From: DAOTTX01 sp034437515
Lineage (GTDB): Bacteria > Chloroflexota > Anaerolineae > Aggregatilineales > Phototrophicaceae
Length of the DNA stretch: 64,000 bases
NCBI GenBank assembly: GCA_034437515.1
Contig: DAOTTX010000372.1
Location: 99,986 to 163,985, forward strand
Direction: 5' to 3'
This document shows, in pieces, positions 1 through 9,262 of this stretch (its first letter is position 1; the number at the start of each line of letters is the position of its first letter). A program made the translations under genes and the position numbers. The notes beneath the pieces were generated by a model. It saw nothing but the letters and a program-made list of their open reading frames with translations. It ran no database searches and had not been told where the DNA came from.

Positions 1-1092
1 TGCAATGAGATACGAAACCAGCCCCGCCAACGGCACCAACAACCACAACGAGTGCGCGGCCTGCCCACCCCGGAACAACAAACTTGCCACCACCGCTGCG
101 GCGACCCACCCCATCAAAAACCGCTCGATCAAGTCGTTTTCATCGCGTTGGATCAAAAAGTAGGTGGCGACGGCTGCCAATACCCACAGAAATGTATCGT
201 AATATAGACTGGCTATCAGCGGTAAGAAGACCGGGTCGCCGGGGTTATTCGCCTCACCAAATCCACTGATGAACCCGCTCAGCGTTTCGCCGATCATGCT
301 CAAGCCGGAAGGCGACAACATGAAGCCGGTGCTCACCGCCGCCGCGACCAGCGCCGCCGCGCCTAACCCGGTCAGCAGTGGGAAGCCGCGCAGACGATCA
401 CCGATCATGGTCAAATAGTCGTCACCGGGGAGGTCTTCCTCGGTCGGTGCTGCCAGCGTGGTGAAGGCCAGCGCCAGCAACGCCGCAAACGCAAGCATCA
501 GCATCAGCAGAGGCCCACCCGGCTCCGCGAGCAGCACGACCGCGCCGAACGCGATCACCGCACCGATGCCATAAGCCGTTTGCCGCTCATCGTTCCAGTA
601 ACGCCACAGCGCCCACAAGCCAATCACCGCGAACAGCAACGCCCACACGACTGGGCTGCCGAAGCGCGAAGCGGCGATCATCGTTGGGGCAAGGCTCAAC
701 AGTAGTGCGAACACATAAGCACGGGGACGCCCTAATAAATCACGGAACAACAGCGGACTCAGCCCCAACGCCACACCCGCCAGCGCGGTCAGAATCCGGG
801 CGGCTAACTCCGTCCCACCGAGAAACGTAAAGCTGATCCGCTGCGCCCAGAACAATGTCGGGCTATCGGCGATAATTGCCGTTCCCGGTGCTTCCGGCGC
901 GATTGACCGCCACGCCGCCAGCGCATCACGCGCTTCGGTCTGGTCAATCGGCACCTCACCGAGCTGTGCCACACGCAGCAACACGGAAAGCACCACCAGC
1001 ACCAGCACAGCAATCACCTCACCGGAGAGGGTGAGGCCCGATTGCTGATTCGGCACGGTTTGAGTTGTCGTTTTTTCTGCGATAACGTCCAT
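1..1092 (-). CDS. TIGR03663-type polytopic membrane protein, GT39-like (3' end cut off)
   Basis: The frame is open from the ATG at 1092 to the window edge: 364 codons, with the C-terminus missing. After a polar N-terminus of about 20 residues comes a first membrane helix, then a loop containing IDQTEARDALAAWR, where GT39/PMT-type enzymes carry their acidic catalytic residues, then many hydrophobic segments. This layout, and the position directly behind DUF2298 genes, resembles the TIGR03663 family of Chloroflexi and archaea (family knowledge; no search run). It starts one base after the stop of the upstream gene, so the two are probably co-translated. A role in lipid-linked sugar transfer at the membrane is inference. 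This frame is easy to miss because it has no stop inside the window. Confidence 0.75.
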   Translation of the reverse strand, partial: MDVIAEKTTTQTVPNQQSGLTLSGEVIAVLVLVVLSVLLRVAQLGEVPIDQTEARDALAAWRSIAPEAPGTAIIADSPTLFWAQRISFTFLGGTELAARILTALAGVALGLSPLLFRDLLGRPRAYVFALLLSLAPTMIAASRFGSPVVWALLFAVIGLWALWRYWNDERQTAYGIGAVIAFGAVVLLAEPGGPLLMLMLAFAALLALAFTTLAAPTEEDLPGDDYLTMIGDRLRGFPLLTGLGAAALVAAAVSTGFMLSPSGLSMIGETLSGFISGFGEANNPGDPVFLPLIASLYYDTFLWVLAAVATYFLIQRDENDLIERFLMGWVAAAVVASLLFRGGQAAHSLWLLVPLAGLVSYLIA

Positions 1093-1093
1093 A

Positions 1094-3736
1094 CTATCTC
1101 ATGACCTGTTGTGTCTCTACCACACGGTAAATGCGCGTCTCGCCGGATTCACAGGCTGCGACCACCGGTAGATTGTCGATAAATTTCTGTTCGCCAGCAT
1201 TGCCATGGTTAAGCCGTTCGGTCACGCCATACATGATGTAGTCAATGCCGTAACGCTCGATGATCGGTAGCACCTGATCGTAGCGCGGATCTTCGTACAA
1301 GAGCTTCATATCCGGCAGGCGAGGCGCGACGATGCGTCCATAATCTTCTCCGCGCCACTGGCTTTGATGACCGGGCCAGCCGATAATCGACGGAATGCCC
1401 GACAGCGACCCAACCCGCCCGTGCGCCGGGTTGTAATTGACACCGTTCGGCGACGACTGCGGATCAGCTTCCGCGACCACGATACCCTCTTGCTGCCCGA
1501 CCATGTCACGCAAGCACATAATCGCCTCGTAATCATCCAGACTGACGAAGCCCGGCCCACTCTGCAACGTCAACTCACGTTCCAGGCTGACCGAAAAGCC
1601 GGGTTCGTACCATGCCCGCTGACGAATCGCAATGAACGGATACATCAACCCAGCGCCGATGATCGCCACCAGTGCCAGACTGAAGGCACCGCGTAAAACG
1701 AGGTTGGGTCGCCGTTGCCGTCCATCGAGCAGCACAGTATATACACCATAAGCCGCCGCAATACTGAACAAAAGCCAGCTTTGATAGTAAAACTTAAAGA
1801 TCGTGTTCATGCGTGTGCCGAAGTTATCCCGCAGGTACACAAATTCCGGGATGAAAATCAGCAAAAATCCTGCACCGATCAACATCAGCGCGAAGCCGTT
1901 CGCCAGCAGATACGGCGGCGCTGCCGGGGATGCACCATCATCACGCTGCCATGTCACACGCGGGAAGATGCGTCCGACAACTAAAACCACCGGCACGATG
2001 GCAACCACCAATGTAAATGCAGCGAGCAATCGCCGCTCCGCTGCAACGCTGGCAATATCTGCAATTGTAGGCGTGACGTTTTGACTGAGCACACCGTCAA
2101 AGTAGGTCAGTCGTGGGATCTCGAAATCGGGGAACAACAGCCAACCACCGGCGATTACCAGTGACCAGAACAACACCACACCGAGCATCGCCGCCAGCAC
2201 CTGAAAGCTCAACTGCCAATTCATCCGTCCGGCACGGCTGCTGCGCCACACCTCAACACCGATGTACACCAGAAAGATCAAGAAGAACGGCCCGAACAGG
2301 ATAAACAACTGCTGTGTCTGAGTCGGGTTGATGAGGTTAGGCAAGATGCCGTTCAACTGTGAGCGAAAGCCGACCAGGAACGGCATATAGGCGATGACGG
2401 TAACTGCCAGCAATGACGCACCGAAAGCGGTCATTTGCAGCCAATCATCAGTGTTAAGCCGCCCCCGCAGGTTGAGCCGTCGCAGCACATCCGCCCCGAC
2501 CAGAACCATGATATAAATAGGCGCATCCCAGGTGTTGAGGAACACCAACGACCCCACGCACAGACCGTAGAACAGCACCCTTGTTCGATCCGGTCGCTGT
2601 TTGCTCAGGGCAATGTTCAACGCCAGCCCCAATGCCAGCAGCACGAACGGTAGCGCCATCACATGCGGGTGGCTGTCGCCCAGGATGAAGCTAAATTGGG
2701 GGAACTCCGCAATGACCTCGATATGACCTTCCTCGGTGGTCGGCTCCCCATCCGCCCCGGTGACCGGACGTGGCAAGCTGCGGTCGCTAATCGGACGCGC
2801 CGAGCGGAACCAGTCACTGATGCGCGTGGGGGTTGCCGCGTCCGCGAGTGGCTCACGCCGGTCATTAACATCCCAGAACTCAAGGTATTCCTCGCTGGCC
2901 TGCCCACTGTAGTAAGGCCACTCGACCAGTGGCATCTGGTAACTACCCATAATCAACACAAAGACCAGCGCCAGCAACCCGGTTGCATAAGCCGCCCAAC
3001 TGCTCCCCGGCCTGACCTGCACCTCGGCATCCAGCGCAGATGTGCTGACCGCATCGCGCAGTGTTGAACGTCCACGCACCAGATTATAGCCAACCCCAAA
3101 GGACGCTGTGCCGGTCAACGCGAACAGCAGCGCCAGATGCAGGTTATAGCCAATCGTCGTACTCACACCCGCCAGCGTCGAGAACATCGCGCCGATCACA
3201 TAACCGAAGTAGTAATAACTGATCGAGAATCCGGCGAGCCAGGGGTCTTCTGGCGGGTAAGTCAGGCTGCGCTGCGACGAACTCATGAACGCCAAGTCCA
3301 TCGGGCGTTCGGTGCCGCGCAGGTCATTTTGATGAGCGCGGAACAGCGCCCAGGCCACCAGCAGCACAAAGAACAGAACTTCCGTGCTGATAATCAGCCG
3401 TTTGTTTTCCCGCCACCACGCCCGCAAGTCAAGGTCGCCCGTTGCACGGGCATAGACCGTCACCGAGATACCCAGCACGATCAACCATACCAGCAGCATA
3501 CTTCCGGCGGTGTTTTCGATAAAGCCCAGCACCGCCAGCAACCAGAATACATACGCAATCAGCAGAATCCCGGCAGGCTTCGCCAACGTATACCCGCGAT
3601 CTGGCAGGCCACCCAGCAGACGCAGCAGCAACGGCAGCACGGTCAACCCGGCGACCACCGCCAGCAACCACCAATTCAGGACAATCCAGCCCTCACTTGC
3701 AATCCAATCAAAAACAATGTTGAGCCAATCGCCCAC
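1094..3736 (-). CDS. DUF2298 (YYY-domain) membrane protein
   Basis: An 880-residue protein with many membrane segments. It shows the signature of the chloroflexal/archaeal YYY family (TIGR03662, DUF2298): ERPMDLAF near residue 143, YPPEDPW near 160 and YYYFGY at 174-179. The C-terminal 150 residues form a soluble domain. The biochemical function of the family is not established. Its members sit with GT39-type glycosyltransferases and are thought to act in cell-surface glycan transfer. It is a shorter paralogue of the C-terminal half of the neighbouring 1824-residue protein, which ends 3 bases upstream of this gene's start. That points to duplication and a shared transcript. Confidence 0.85.
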   Translation of the reverse strand: MGDWLNIVFDWIASEGWIVLNWWLLAVVAGLTVLPLLLRLLGGLPDRGYTLAKPAGILLIAYVFWLLAVLGFIENTAGSMLLVWLIVLGISVTVYARATGDLDLRAWWRENKRLIISTEVLFFVLLVAWALFRAHQNDLRGTERPMDLAFMSSSQRSLTYPPEDPWLAGFSISYYYFGYVIGAMFSTLAGVSTTIGYNLHLALLFALTGTASFGVGYNLVRGRSTLRDAVSTSALDAEVQVRPGSSWAAYATGLLALVFVLIMGSYQMPLVEWPYYSGQASEEYLEFWDVNDRREPLADAATPTRISDWFRSARPISDRSLPRPVTGADGEPTTEEGHIEVIAEFPQFSFILGDSHPHVMALPFVLLALGLALNIALSKQRPDRTRVLFYGLCVGSLVFLNTWDAPIYIMVLVGADVLRRLNLRGRLNTDDWLQMTAFGASLLAVTVIAYMPFLVGFRSQLNGILPNLINPTQTQQLFILFGPFFLIFLVYIGVEVWRSSRAGRMNWQLSFQVLAAMLGVVLFWSLVIAGGWLLFPDFEIPRLTYFDGVLSQNVTPTIADIASVAAERRLLAAFTLVVAIVPVVLVVGRIFPRVTWQRDDGASPAAPPYLLANGFALMLIGAGFLLIFIPEFVYLRDNFGTRMNTIFKFYYQSWLLFSIAAAYGVYTVLLDGRQRRPNLVLRGAFSLALVAIIGAGLMYPFIAIRQRAWYEPGFSVSLERELTLQSGPGFVSLDDYEAIMCLRDMVGQQEGIVVAEADPQSSPNGVNYNPAHGRVGSLSGIPSIIGWPGHQSQWRGEDYGRIVAPRLPDMKLLYEDPRYDQVLPIIERYGIDYIMYGVTERLNHGNAGEQKFIDNLPVVAACESGETRIYRVVETQQVMR

Positions 3737-3739
3737 AGA

Positions 3740-6700
3740 TCACTCCGTAAAGTTCGTTAATTCCGTCGCACCAGCCGCCGCCAATTCACGCAGACGTGCT
3801 TTCAAAGCGGCTTGATTCACTTGGTAGATGACCGCCTCACCCTCGAAAGATGTTGTTGCCAGCATCCCCAGTTGTTCCATGCGGTCGAATTTTTCCAGCC
3901 AGGCCAGGCTGAGCGCCTCGCCCGTTTCCGGCGTGTACTCGGTATACCGCGAAAGTTCAAACGGTGACAATATCACATATTCCACGTTGTAGTAACGTAG
4001 AATTTCCGCCGCGTCGTCGATGTTGGTCGTCGTGTAGAAGGCGTTGACGTTCGCCAACCGCTGATCGACACGCTCAGCCATAAACCGCAGCGACCGCTGC
4101 TGCCGCTGGTGATAATCCCACCCGACGACGGTCGGCAGACCGGTGTGCATCGAGATGCGCCCCCCATAGAAGTAGTTGATTAACTCGCTGGTGCCTTCCA
4201 TCACCACCGGCGACCCCTCGACGTTCTCCTGCAACCAGCGGATCACCTCGTAGTCCGGCTCCAGGCTGATGTAATCCTGCGGGTTGAGGCCCGGTTCCCA
4301 GTAAGAGTCGAGATATTGCATATAGGCCGCCCCGTCGAGCGTCAGCGGCATATCCGGCGCGAGGCGAAACTGCGCCCGCCCCTGAATGGCTGTAATCGGG
4401 TACAACGCGGCGATGAAGATCAGCAAACCGCCCAGTGTATACCAGGGCAGCGCCAACCGAGAGCGCCAGCGCATCGAATTGGTCAACACCCAGGCGAAAC
4501 CAACCCCACCGGCGACACTCAGCAGCAGCCATGCCTGCAAGTAAAACTTAAAGACCGTGTTCTGACGTCCGTTATCGTTCGCCAGGGTGATAAACTCCGT
4601 GCCTAGCGTGATGCTCAACGCCAGCCCTGCCAGCACCAGCGCAAACTGCATCACACGCGACTGCCCCGGACGGAAGAACACCACACCGATCCAGACCACC
4701 ATCGGCAGCACGACAATCTGAACACGATAGCTCATAACGTACAGGACGACCACCGCCAGCAGTGTTAGCAAGGCCAGCACGCCAATTCCCTGTAACCAGT
4801 AGAAACGTCCGTGCAACTGCCGCACCCGCACCGATCGCAGCCAGCGCCCGGTTTCCCACACAAGCAACGAGCCGATGAAGAAGATAAAGACGCCGTGTAT
4901 GGTCAGGTACGTCCACAACGGTGTTTTCAGCCCTTCCCACTGCTTGAATTCCGTCAGGCCGGAAGCGAACCAGTAGGTATAGGGCAGCGCCAGCAGATAC
5001 GTCAGCACGACGAAGCCACCCACACGCCCGAACATACTGAGGATCGACCAGCGCGATAATCGCTCCCAATTGAGCCACCACGCATAACCCAGGCCCAGCA
5101 CACCGAGGATCATAAACGTGGGCCACTCCCAGGTATTCGTCGCCTGGAACATGCCGACCGTCAACGCTCCCAGCACCAGCGCAACCAGCCGCATCCACAT
5201 TGAGCGCCGCTCTCGTCCGGCGATCATCAACTCATTGAAGATAAACGCCATCACGAAGATCTGCATCGGCATGGAGATCATATGCGCGTGCAGGTCGCCG
5301 TAGACAAACGTGAATATCGGCATCTCGTTGATCGCCCCGTCAACCGAAGGCGATTTCAACTCGGCAATCAGGCGCGTCGGCCCCCAGAACCAACGATTCG
5401 CGTTGACGGGCAGTTGTTCGCCGGAGAGCATCCTGCCAAACCCGCTGAATATGCCGCTGACCAACTCGCCGGTGCCCTCAAGTTCATAGCTGACCTGCTC
5501 AAGCAAGCCGGCATCCGTCGCCTCGTCCTGGGCTTCGAAGCGGAACTGCTGCTGGATGACATCATCCGGCATCCGCCCGTTGATCTGAATGTAGTCCTGC
5601 ACCTTGTCCTGGTAGTATTCTTGTTCGATGCCGGTGCGTACCTCATAACCGCCAAGCTGCGCCACGCCGGTTAAAAATTCCTTCGGCGTGCCGAGGTTGC
5701 CCAACACCACCGCGAGCAACAATGCCATCACACCCGCCGCCCAGGGATTGCCGACCGGCACACGTCGTTTGTTACCCTCTGAGGTATCATGATTGCGCCG
5801 CCACGCACTCGCCATGCTAAACGCCAGACTGAACGCCGCCATACCGACCGCAGAATACAACGTCGGCAGAATCAGGTTATACGCGATAGAAGGAATCACA
5901 CCCAATAGCAAAGTCGGCGCACCGACGATTACAAAGCCAAAGTAGTAATAGTTGATGTAGCCCCCGGCGTACCAGGGGTCAATCGGCGGGAAGATGGTGC
6001 TACGCAGCACAGCGTTAAAGTAGGCGAAATCCATCGGTTTTTCGCCCTCGTAAGCATCGTGCCACAGGTCAGGGTTGGTCAAACGCACCCCGATCCACGC
6101 CAGATACAAGACCGCCGCCAGCGCCTCGATGGTCAGCAGCAGCTTCCACCTTGATCTGATATAGGCCAGCAGCACACCCCGCTGTCGCCAGCAGATCACG
6201 ATGCCGACAACGGCTAGCACGACCAGAATAAACAGGATCCCCATACCTGACCACGTCCGCAGGCGCAACACACCCAGCAACCACGCGATCCACGCGACCA
6301 GGAACATACCCGTGAATTTCGCCATGCCATAACCGCGATCCGCCAGCGCGGGGAAGGCCACGAACAACAGCGGCCACACCACCAGACCAAACACGATGAT
6401 GGTCAGCCACCACACAGTAACCGCCAGTACCTGGTTGGTGTTGATCGGACTATCACTGTCGAATCGCTCGGCCCAGGTGCCGCCGTCCTCCTGAATGTCT
6501 TGCATCTCGTCGGTGAACGTCAATTGAGTCGGGGTGAGGTCGGCGGTCAGCGAGTCGATCACGGTCACATCGGTAATGGTCGGATTGTTGTAACTGCGCA
6601 TCACCGTTCCAGCGCGGGTCAACGGCACACCACCGAGGATCGCCTGTGTGTTCGCTGGTGAATAATCATCCGTTTTCTTGAAGATGAACACCACCGGATG

Positions 6701-9214
6701 ATCGTACACATGAAATGCTTCGTCGGCCTCAAACTCGTTGAGCCACGCCGGAGCGTCGTAAGTCGGCAGATATTGGTCGGAGACTTTTAACGGTCCGACT
6801 TCGAACGTCTCCTGAAACATCGCCTCGAGTTCAAAGCCAAGTTCACCGCTGAACAGCGCATCGTAGTAGGTGTTGGTCAGAGGCCAACGGGATTCAATAC
6901 GTGACTGTGAGTCATAACGCCGGTTGGTCTGGATGGCGATGTAGTCCAGTTGGTCGAGGATGGTAACGAGACGCTGCTGCTTCGCCAGGTCATCTTCTGT
7001 CTGTATATCCAGGTTGTAGATATTGACCTGATTCTGCCAGGAATAGACACCGTTGCACTCACTCACGCTGAACATACCCGACGACGGATTATCCGCCAGC
7101 GTCATATCATACGGCAGCGTGCAGACCTTCGCCGGGAACGCCTCATCCCAGGGGAGTTCTGTGCTCATGGTCGCTCCGCTGACGATCATCGGGCCACCTT
7201 CGACGGTGACAGTCAGTGTGTAGGTACGTCCGGCCTCGACCGGCACCGGTTCATCGAACACAAACTGGTGAGATTGCCCCAGCGGATGCTCCGGCGCGTC
7301 AAAAGACCCGTTGATCTGTGTGGTGTCAAGCACTTCGCCGGTCGTCTGATCTTGCAAGCCGAGCGTGACCGTGCGTCCGGAGGGATCAATTGACGGCCCA
7401 GACCGTTGTGTGATCGGATCGACGACGGTCTGCACACCTGCCAACCGATACGCCGTAAACGATGAGATCGTCCCGTCATCCGGCGCGATGAACGTGGTCT
7501 GGTTGGGGAAGTCTCGGTCGGCAAATAAGCGGCTGGCCTCATGCAGAAAATGGTCTTCAGTCGGTGTGCCGAGCGGTGCCGCACCGTTGCCGAAATCAGC
7601 CGTGATGAGCGGTGCGTCTTCGGGCGCACCGTCGAGCCGGGTGTAAAAATCACCGGGGACGTTTTCCAGCACCCAATACGACCCCTGAACGAACGTGGCC
7701 TGATTGCGGTAGATATTTGTGAACATCAACGCCCATAAGAACGTGAAGCCGGTCACGCCGACCAGCAAACTCCATGCAGCGACCTTACGCCATGCCACAT
7801 CCAGCGCCCTGGCTCGCTGCACCAGATGCACCAGCAACCACGCCGCTAACAATGCCAGCGCCGGATACAACGGCAGATAGTAGCGCACCACCATCACCCA
7901 TAGGCCGCCGGTGAAGGCGAAATAGCCGCCCACCCAGGTGATTAGCGTGATGTTACGCAGGCCGCCTTCACGACCGCGTAACAGCTTCCAGAGTGACCAA
8001 CCCCAGGCAATCCATCCGGTGAGGCCGAGCGCGACGCCCATCCCCCATAACACCATGTTCTGCCACGCGAACAGATATGGCGTCCGGTTGACCCACTGCC
8101 AATTCGGCGGAGATTCCGCCGTGCCGCTGACGTTGCCGCGTGAGACTTCCAACGAGGTCAGGAAGCGGTCGTCGATCATAAAACCGAAGAACCCCGGCCC
8201 TTCAAACGCATACGGGTTCAACACACGGAAGACCAGCAGCGAGGCGATCGCCGCCAGCACCACCCCGCCGACATTCGCCAGCAGCAGGCGACCGCGTTCT
8301 TCCCAGGCCAACCCGTCTTCGAAGACCGGCAGCGTCCGAATCAATCCAACGATAGCGATAATGCCCGCCAGCGGCGCGACGTTCACCCGGCAGGCGACTG
8401 CCGCCCCCAGCGCCAACCCGAACGCGCCATAATCCCACCATTTGCCGGTATCCTGCGCCCGCACGGCGAAGAATAAACCCAACGTGACAAACACCACCGT
8501 CATCGCGTCGGTTGTGGCGAAATGCACGATTTGAATCGGCAGCACCGCGAACGCATACAGCATCGCAGCGACTAACCCCGTCCACTTGTTGTGCAAGCGT
8601 AGCCCGATCAAAAACGTGAGAAAGATCACAATCACATCGCCGGCGGCGTTCATCGCTCGCCATACCAGCGCGATGTGCAGCGCATCCGTCCATGTGTCGC
8701 CGGTAATATCCTCGGCGAGTTCACCCAGCGCCACTGCGGAAAACACCGGCAACGTCCCGTAGGCGAAGTTTGTATAGGCGATATTTTCCGGGTTATACGG
8801 CGAGCAGTCGGTATCGAAGTAACCACCGCGCCCACCCGTATCCGGGTTACGAGCAAGGCATTCCTGCTGACGGTCGTGACGTTCCTGTGCGCCGGGGTTC
8901 CCGGCACACACACTGATTCCCTGCTCGTTGGTGACGCTGCAATCGATCTGCGGCGGCACCAGCGCCCCCCCGATCTTCGAGGCGATATTATAGGTCAAAT
9001 ATCGCTCGTCGGGATGCCAGGAAATCCAGTCATTCCAGTTGTTACCCATAAACCGGAAATAACTACCGAGGAGCATAGTCAATATCAACAGAATAAGAAT
9101 CAACGCATCACTGCGGGAAACTATCCCCTGCAGCGACCGTGTGCCGGTGTTCTGATTTGATCGCGCATCCAGGCGCGTGCTTGCATCAATCATCTGCTCT
9201 ACATATGATCTCAA
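3740..9214 (-). CDS. Giant GT39-like / DUF2298 fusion membrane protein
   Basis: An 1824-residue protein made of two normally separate modules. Residues about 35-520 look like a GT39/PMT-type membrane glycosyltransferase: a first helix, then HPDERYL near 67-73, where the catalytic acid is expected, then many helices. Residues about 520-900 are mostly soluble and rich in beta-type sequence. From about 930 a second membrane module begins that carries the YYY-family signature (EKPMDFAYF, then YYYFGF near 1086), matching the adjacent 880-residue paralogue. The first codon is TTG at 9214. An ATG at 9193 (giving MIDASTRL) is an alternative. A TTGACA-type promoter lies just upstream. The fusion suggests both modules act on one substrate at the membrane; this is inference. 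Confidence 0.85.
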   Translation of the reverse strand: MRSYVEQMIDASTRLDARSNQNTGTRSLQGIVSRSDALILILLILTMLLGSYFRFMGNNWNDWISWHPDERYLTYNIASKIGGALVPPQIDCSVTNEQGISVCAGNPGAQERHDRQQECLARNPDTGGRGGYFDTDCSPYNPENIAYTNFAYGTLPVFSAVALGELAEDITGDTWTDALHIALVWRAMNAAGDVIVIFLTFLIGLRLHNKWTGLVAAMLYAFAVLPIQIVHFATTDAMTVVFVTLGLFFAVRAQDTGKWWDYGAFGLALGAAVACRVNVAPLAGIIAIVGLIRTLPVFEDGLAWEERGRLLLANVGGVVLAAIASLLVFRVLNPYAFEGPGFFGFMIDDRFLTSLEVSRGNVSGTAESPPNWQWVNRTPYLFAWQNMVLWGMGVALGLTGWIAWGWSLWKLLRGREGGLRNITLITWVGGYFAFTGGLWVMVVRYYLPLYPALALLAAWLLVHLVQRARALDVAWRKVAAWSLLVGVTGFTFLWALMFTNIYRNQATFVQGSYWVLENVPGDFYTRLDGAPEDAPLITADFGNGAAPLGTPTEDHFLHEASRLFADRDFPNQTTFIAPDDGTISSFTAYRLAGVQTVVDPITQRSGPSIDPSGRTVTLGLQDQTTGEVLDTTQINGSFDAPEHPLGQSHQFVFDEPVPVEAGRTYTLTVTVEGGPMIVSGATMSTELPWDEAFPAKVCTLPYDMTLADNPSSGMFSVSECNGVYSWQNQVNIYNLDIQTEDDLAKQQRLVTILDQLDYIAIQTNRRYDSQSRIESRWPLTNTYYDALFSGELGFELEAMFQETFEVGPLKVSDQYLPTYDAPAWLNEFEADEAFHVYDHPVVFIFKKTDDYSPANTQAILGGVPLTRAGTVMRSYNNPTITDVTVIDSLTADLTPTQLTFTDEMQDIQEDGGTWAERFDSDSPINTNQVLAVTVWWLTIIVFGLVVWPLLFVAFPALADRGYGMAKFTGMFLVAWIAWLLGVLRLRTWSGMGILFILVVLAVVGIVICWRQRGVLLAYIRSRWKLLLTIEALAAVLYLAWIGVRLTNPDLWHDAYEGEKPMDFAYFNAVLRSTIFPPIDPWYAGGYINYYYFGFVIVGAPTLLLGVIPSIAYNLILPTLYSAVGMAAFSLAFSMASAWRRNHDTSEGNKRRVPVGNPWAAGVMALLLAVVLGNLGTPKEFLTGVAQLGGYEVRTGIEQEYYQDKVQDYIQINGRMPDDVIQQQFRFEAQDEATDAGLLEQVSYELEGTGELVSGIFSGFGRMLSGEQLPVNANRWFWGPTRLIAELKSPSVDGAINEMPIFTFVYGDLHAHMISMPMQIFVMAFIFNELMIAGRERRSMWMRLVALVLGALTVGMFQATNTWEWPTFMILGVLGLGYAWWLNWERLSRWSILSMFGRVGGFVVLTYLLALPYTYWFASGLTEFKQWEGLKTPLWTYLTIHGVFIFFIGSLLVWETGRWLRSVRVRQLHGRFYWLQGIGVLALLTLLAVVVLYVMSYRVQIVVLPMVVWIGVVFFRPGQSRVMQFALVLAGLALSITLGTEFITLANDNGRQNTVFKFYLQAWLLLSVAGGVGFAWVLTNSMRWRSRLALPWYTLGGLLIFIAALYPITAIQGRAQFRLAPDMPLTLDGAAYMQYLDSYWEPGLNPQDYISLEPDYEVIRWLQENVEGSPVVMEGTSELINYFYGGRISMHTGLPTVVGWDYHQRQQRSLRFMAERVDQRLANVNAFYTTTNIDDAAEILRYYNVEYVILSPFELSRYTEYTPETGEALSLAWLEKFDRMEQLGMLATTSFEGEAVIYQVNQAALKARLRELAAAGATELTNFTE

Positions 9215-9225
9215 CTACCTGCGGA

Positions 9226-9252
9226 ATAATATATACACCTGACCGGTGTCAA
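9226..9252 (-). promoter_or_regulatory. Putative sigma70-type promoter of the GT39-DUF2298 gene
   Basis: On the minus strand TTGACA (9252-9247) is followed after 15 bases by TATTAT (9231-9226). The spacer is short, but no other -35-like element fits better. The predicted start point is only a few bases upstream of the TTG start at 9214, which would favour initiation at the internal ATG at 9193 or an almost leaderless message. Confidence 0.4.
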
Positions 9253-9262
9253 TTCCTCACTT

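Noticed and set aside
3137..3760. Long antisense open frames opposite the DUF2298, GT39 and aro genes
   Set aside because: They are Gln/Arg/His-rich shadows of the codon bias of the real genes, with no ribosome sites or family features.
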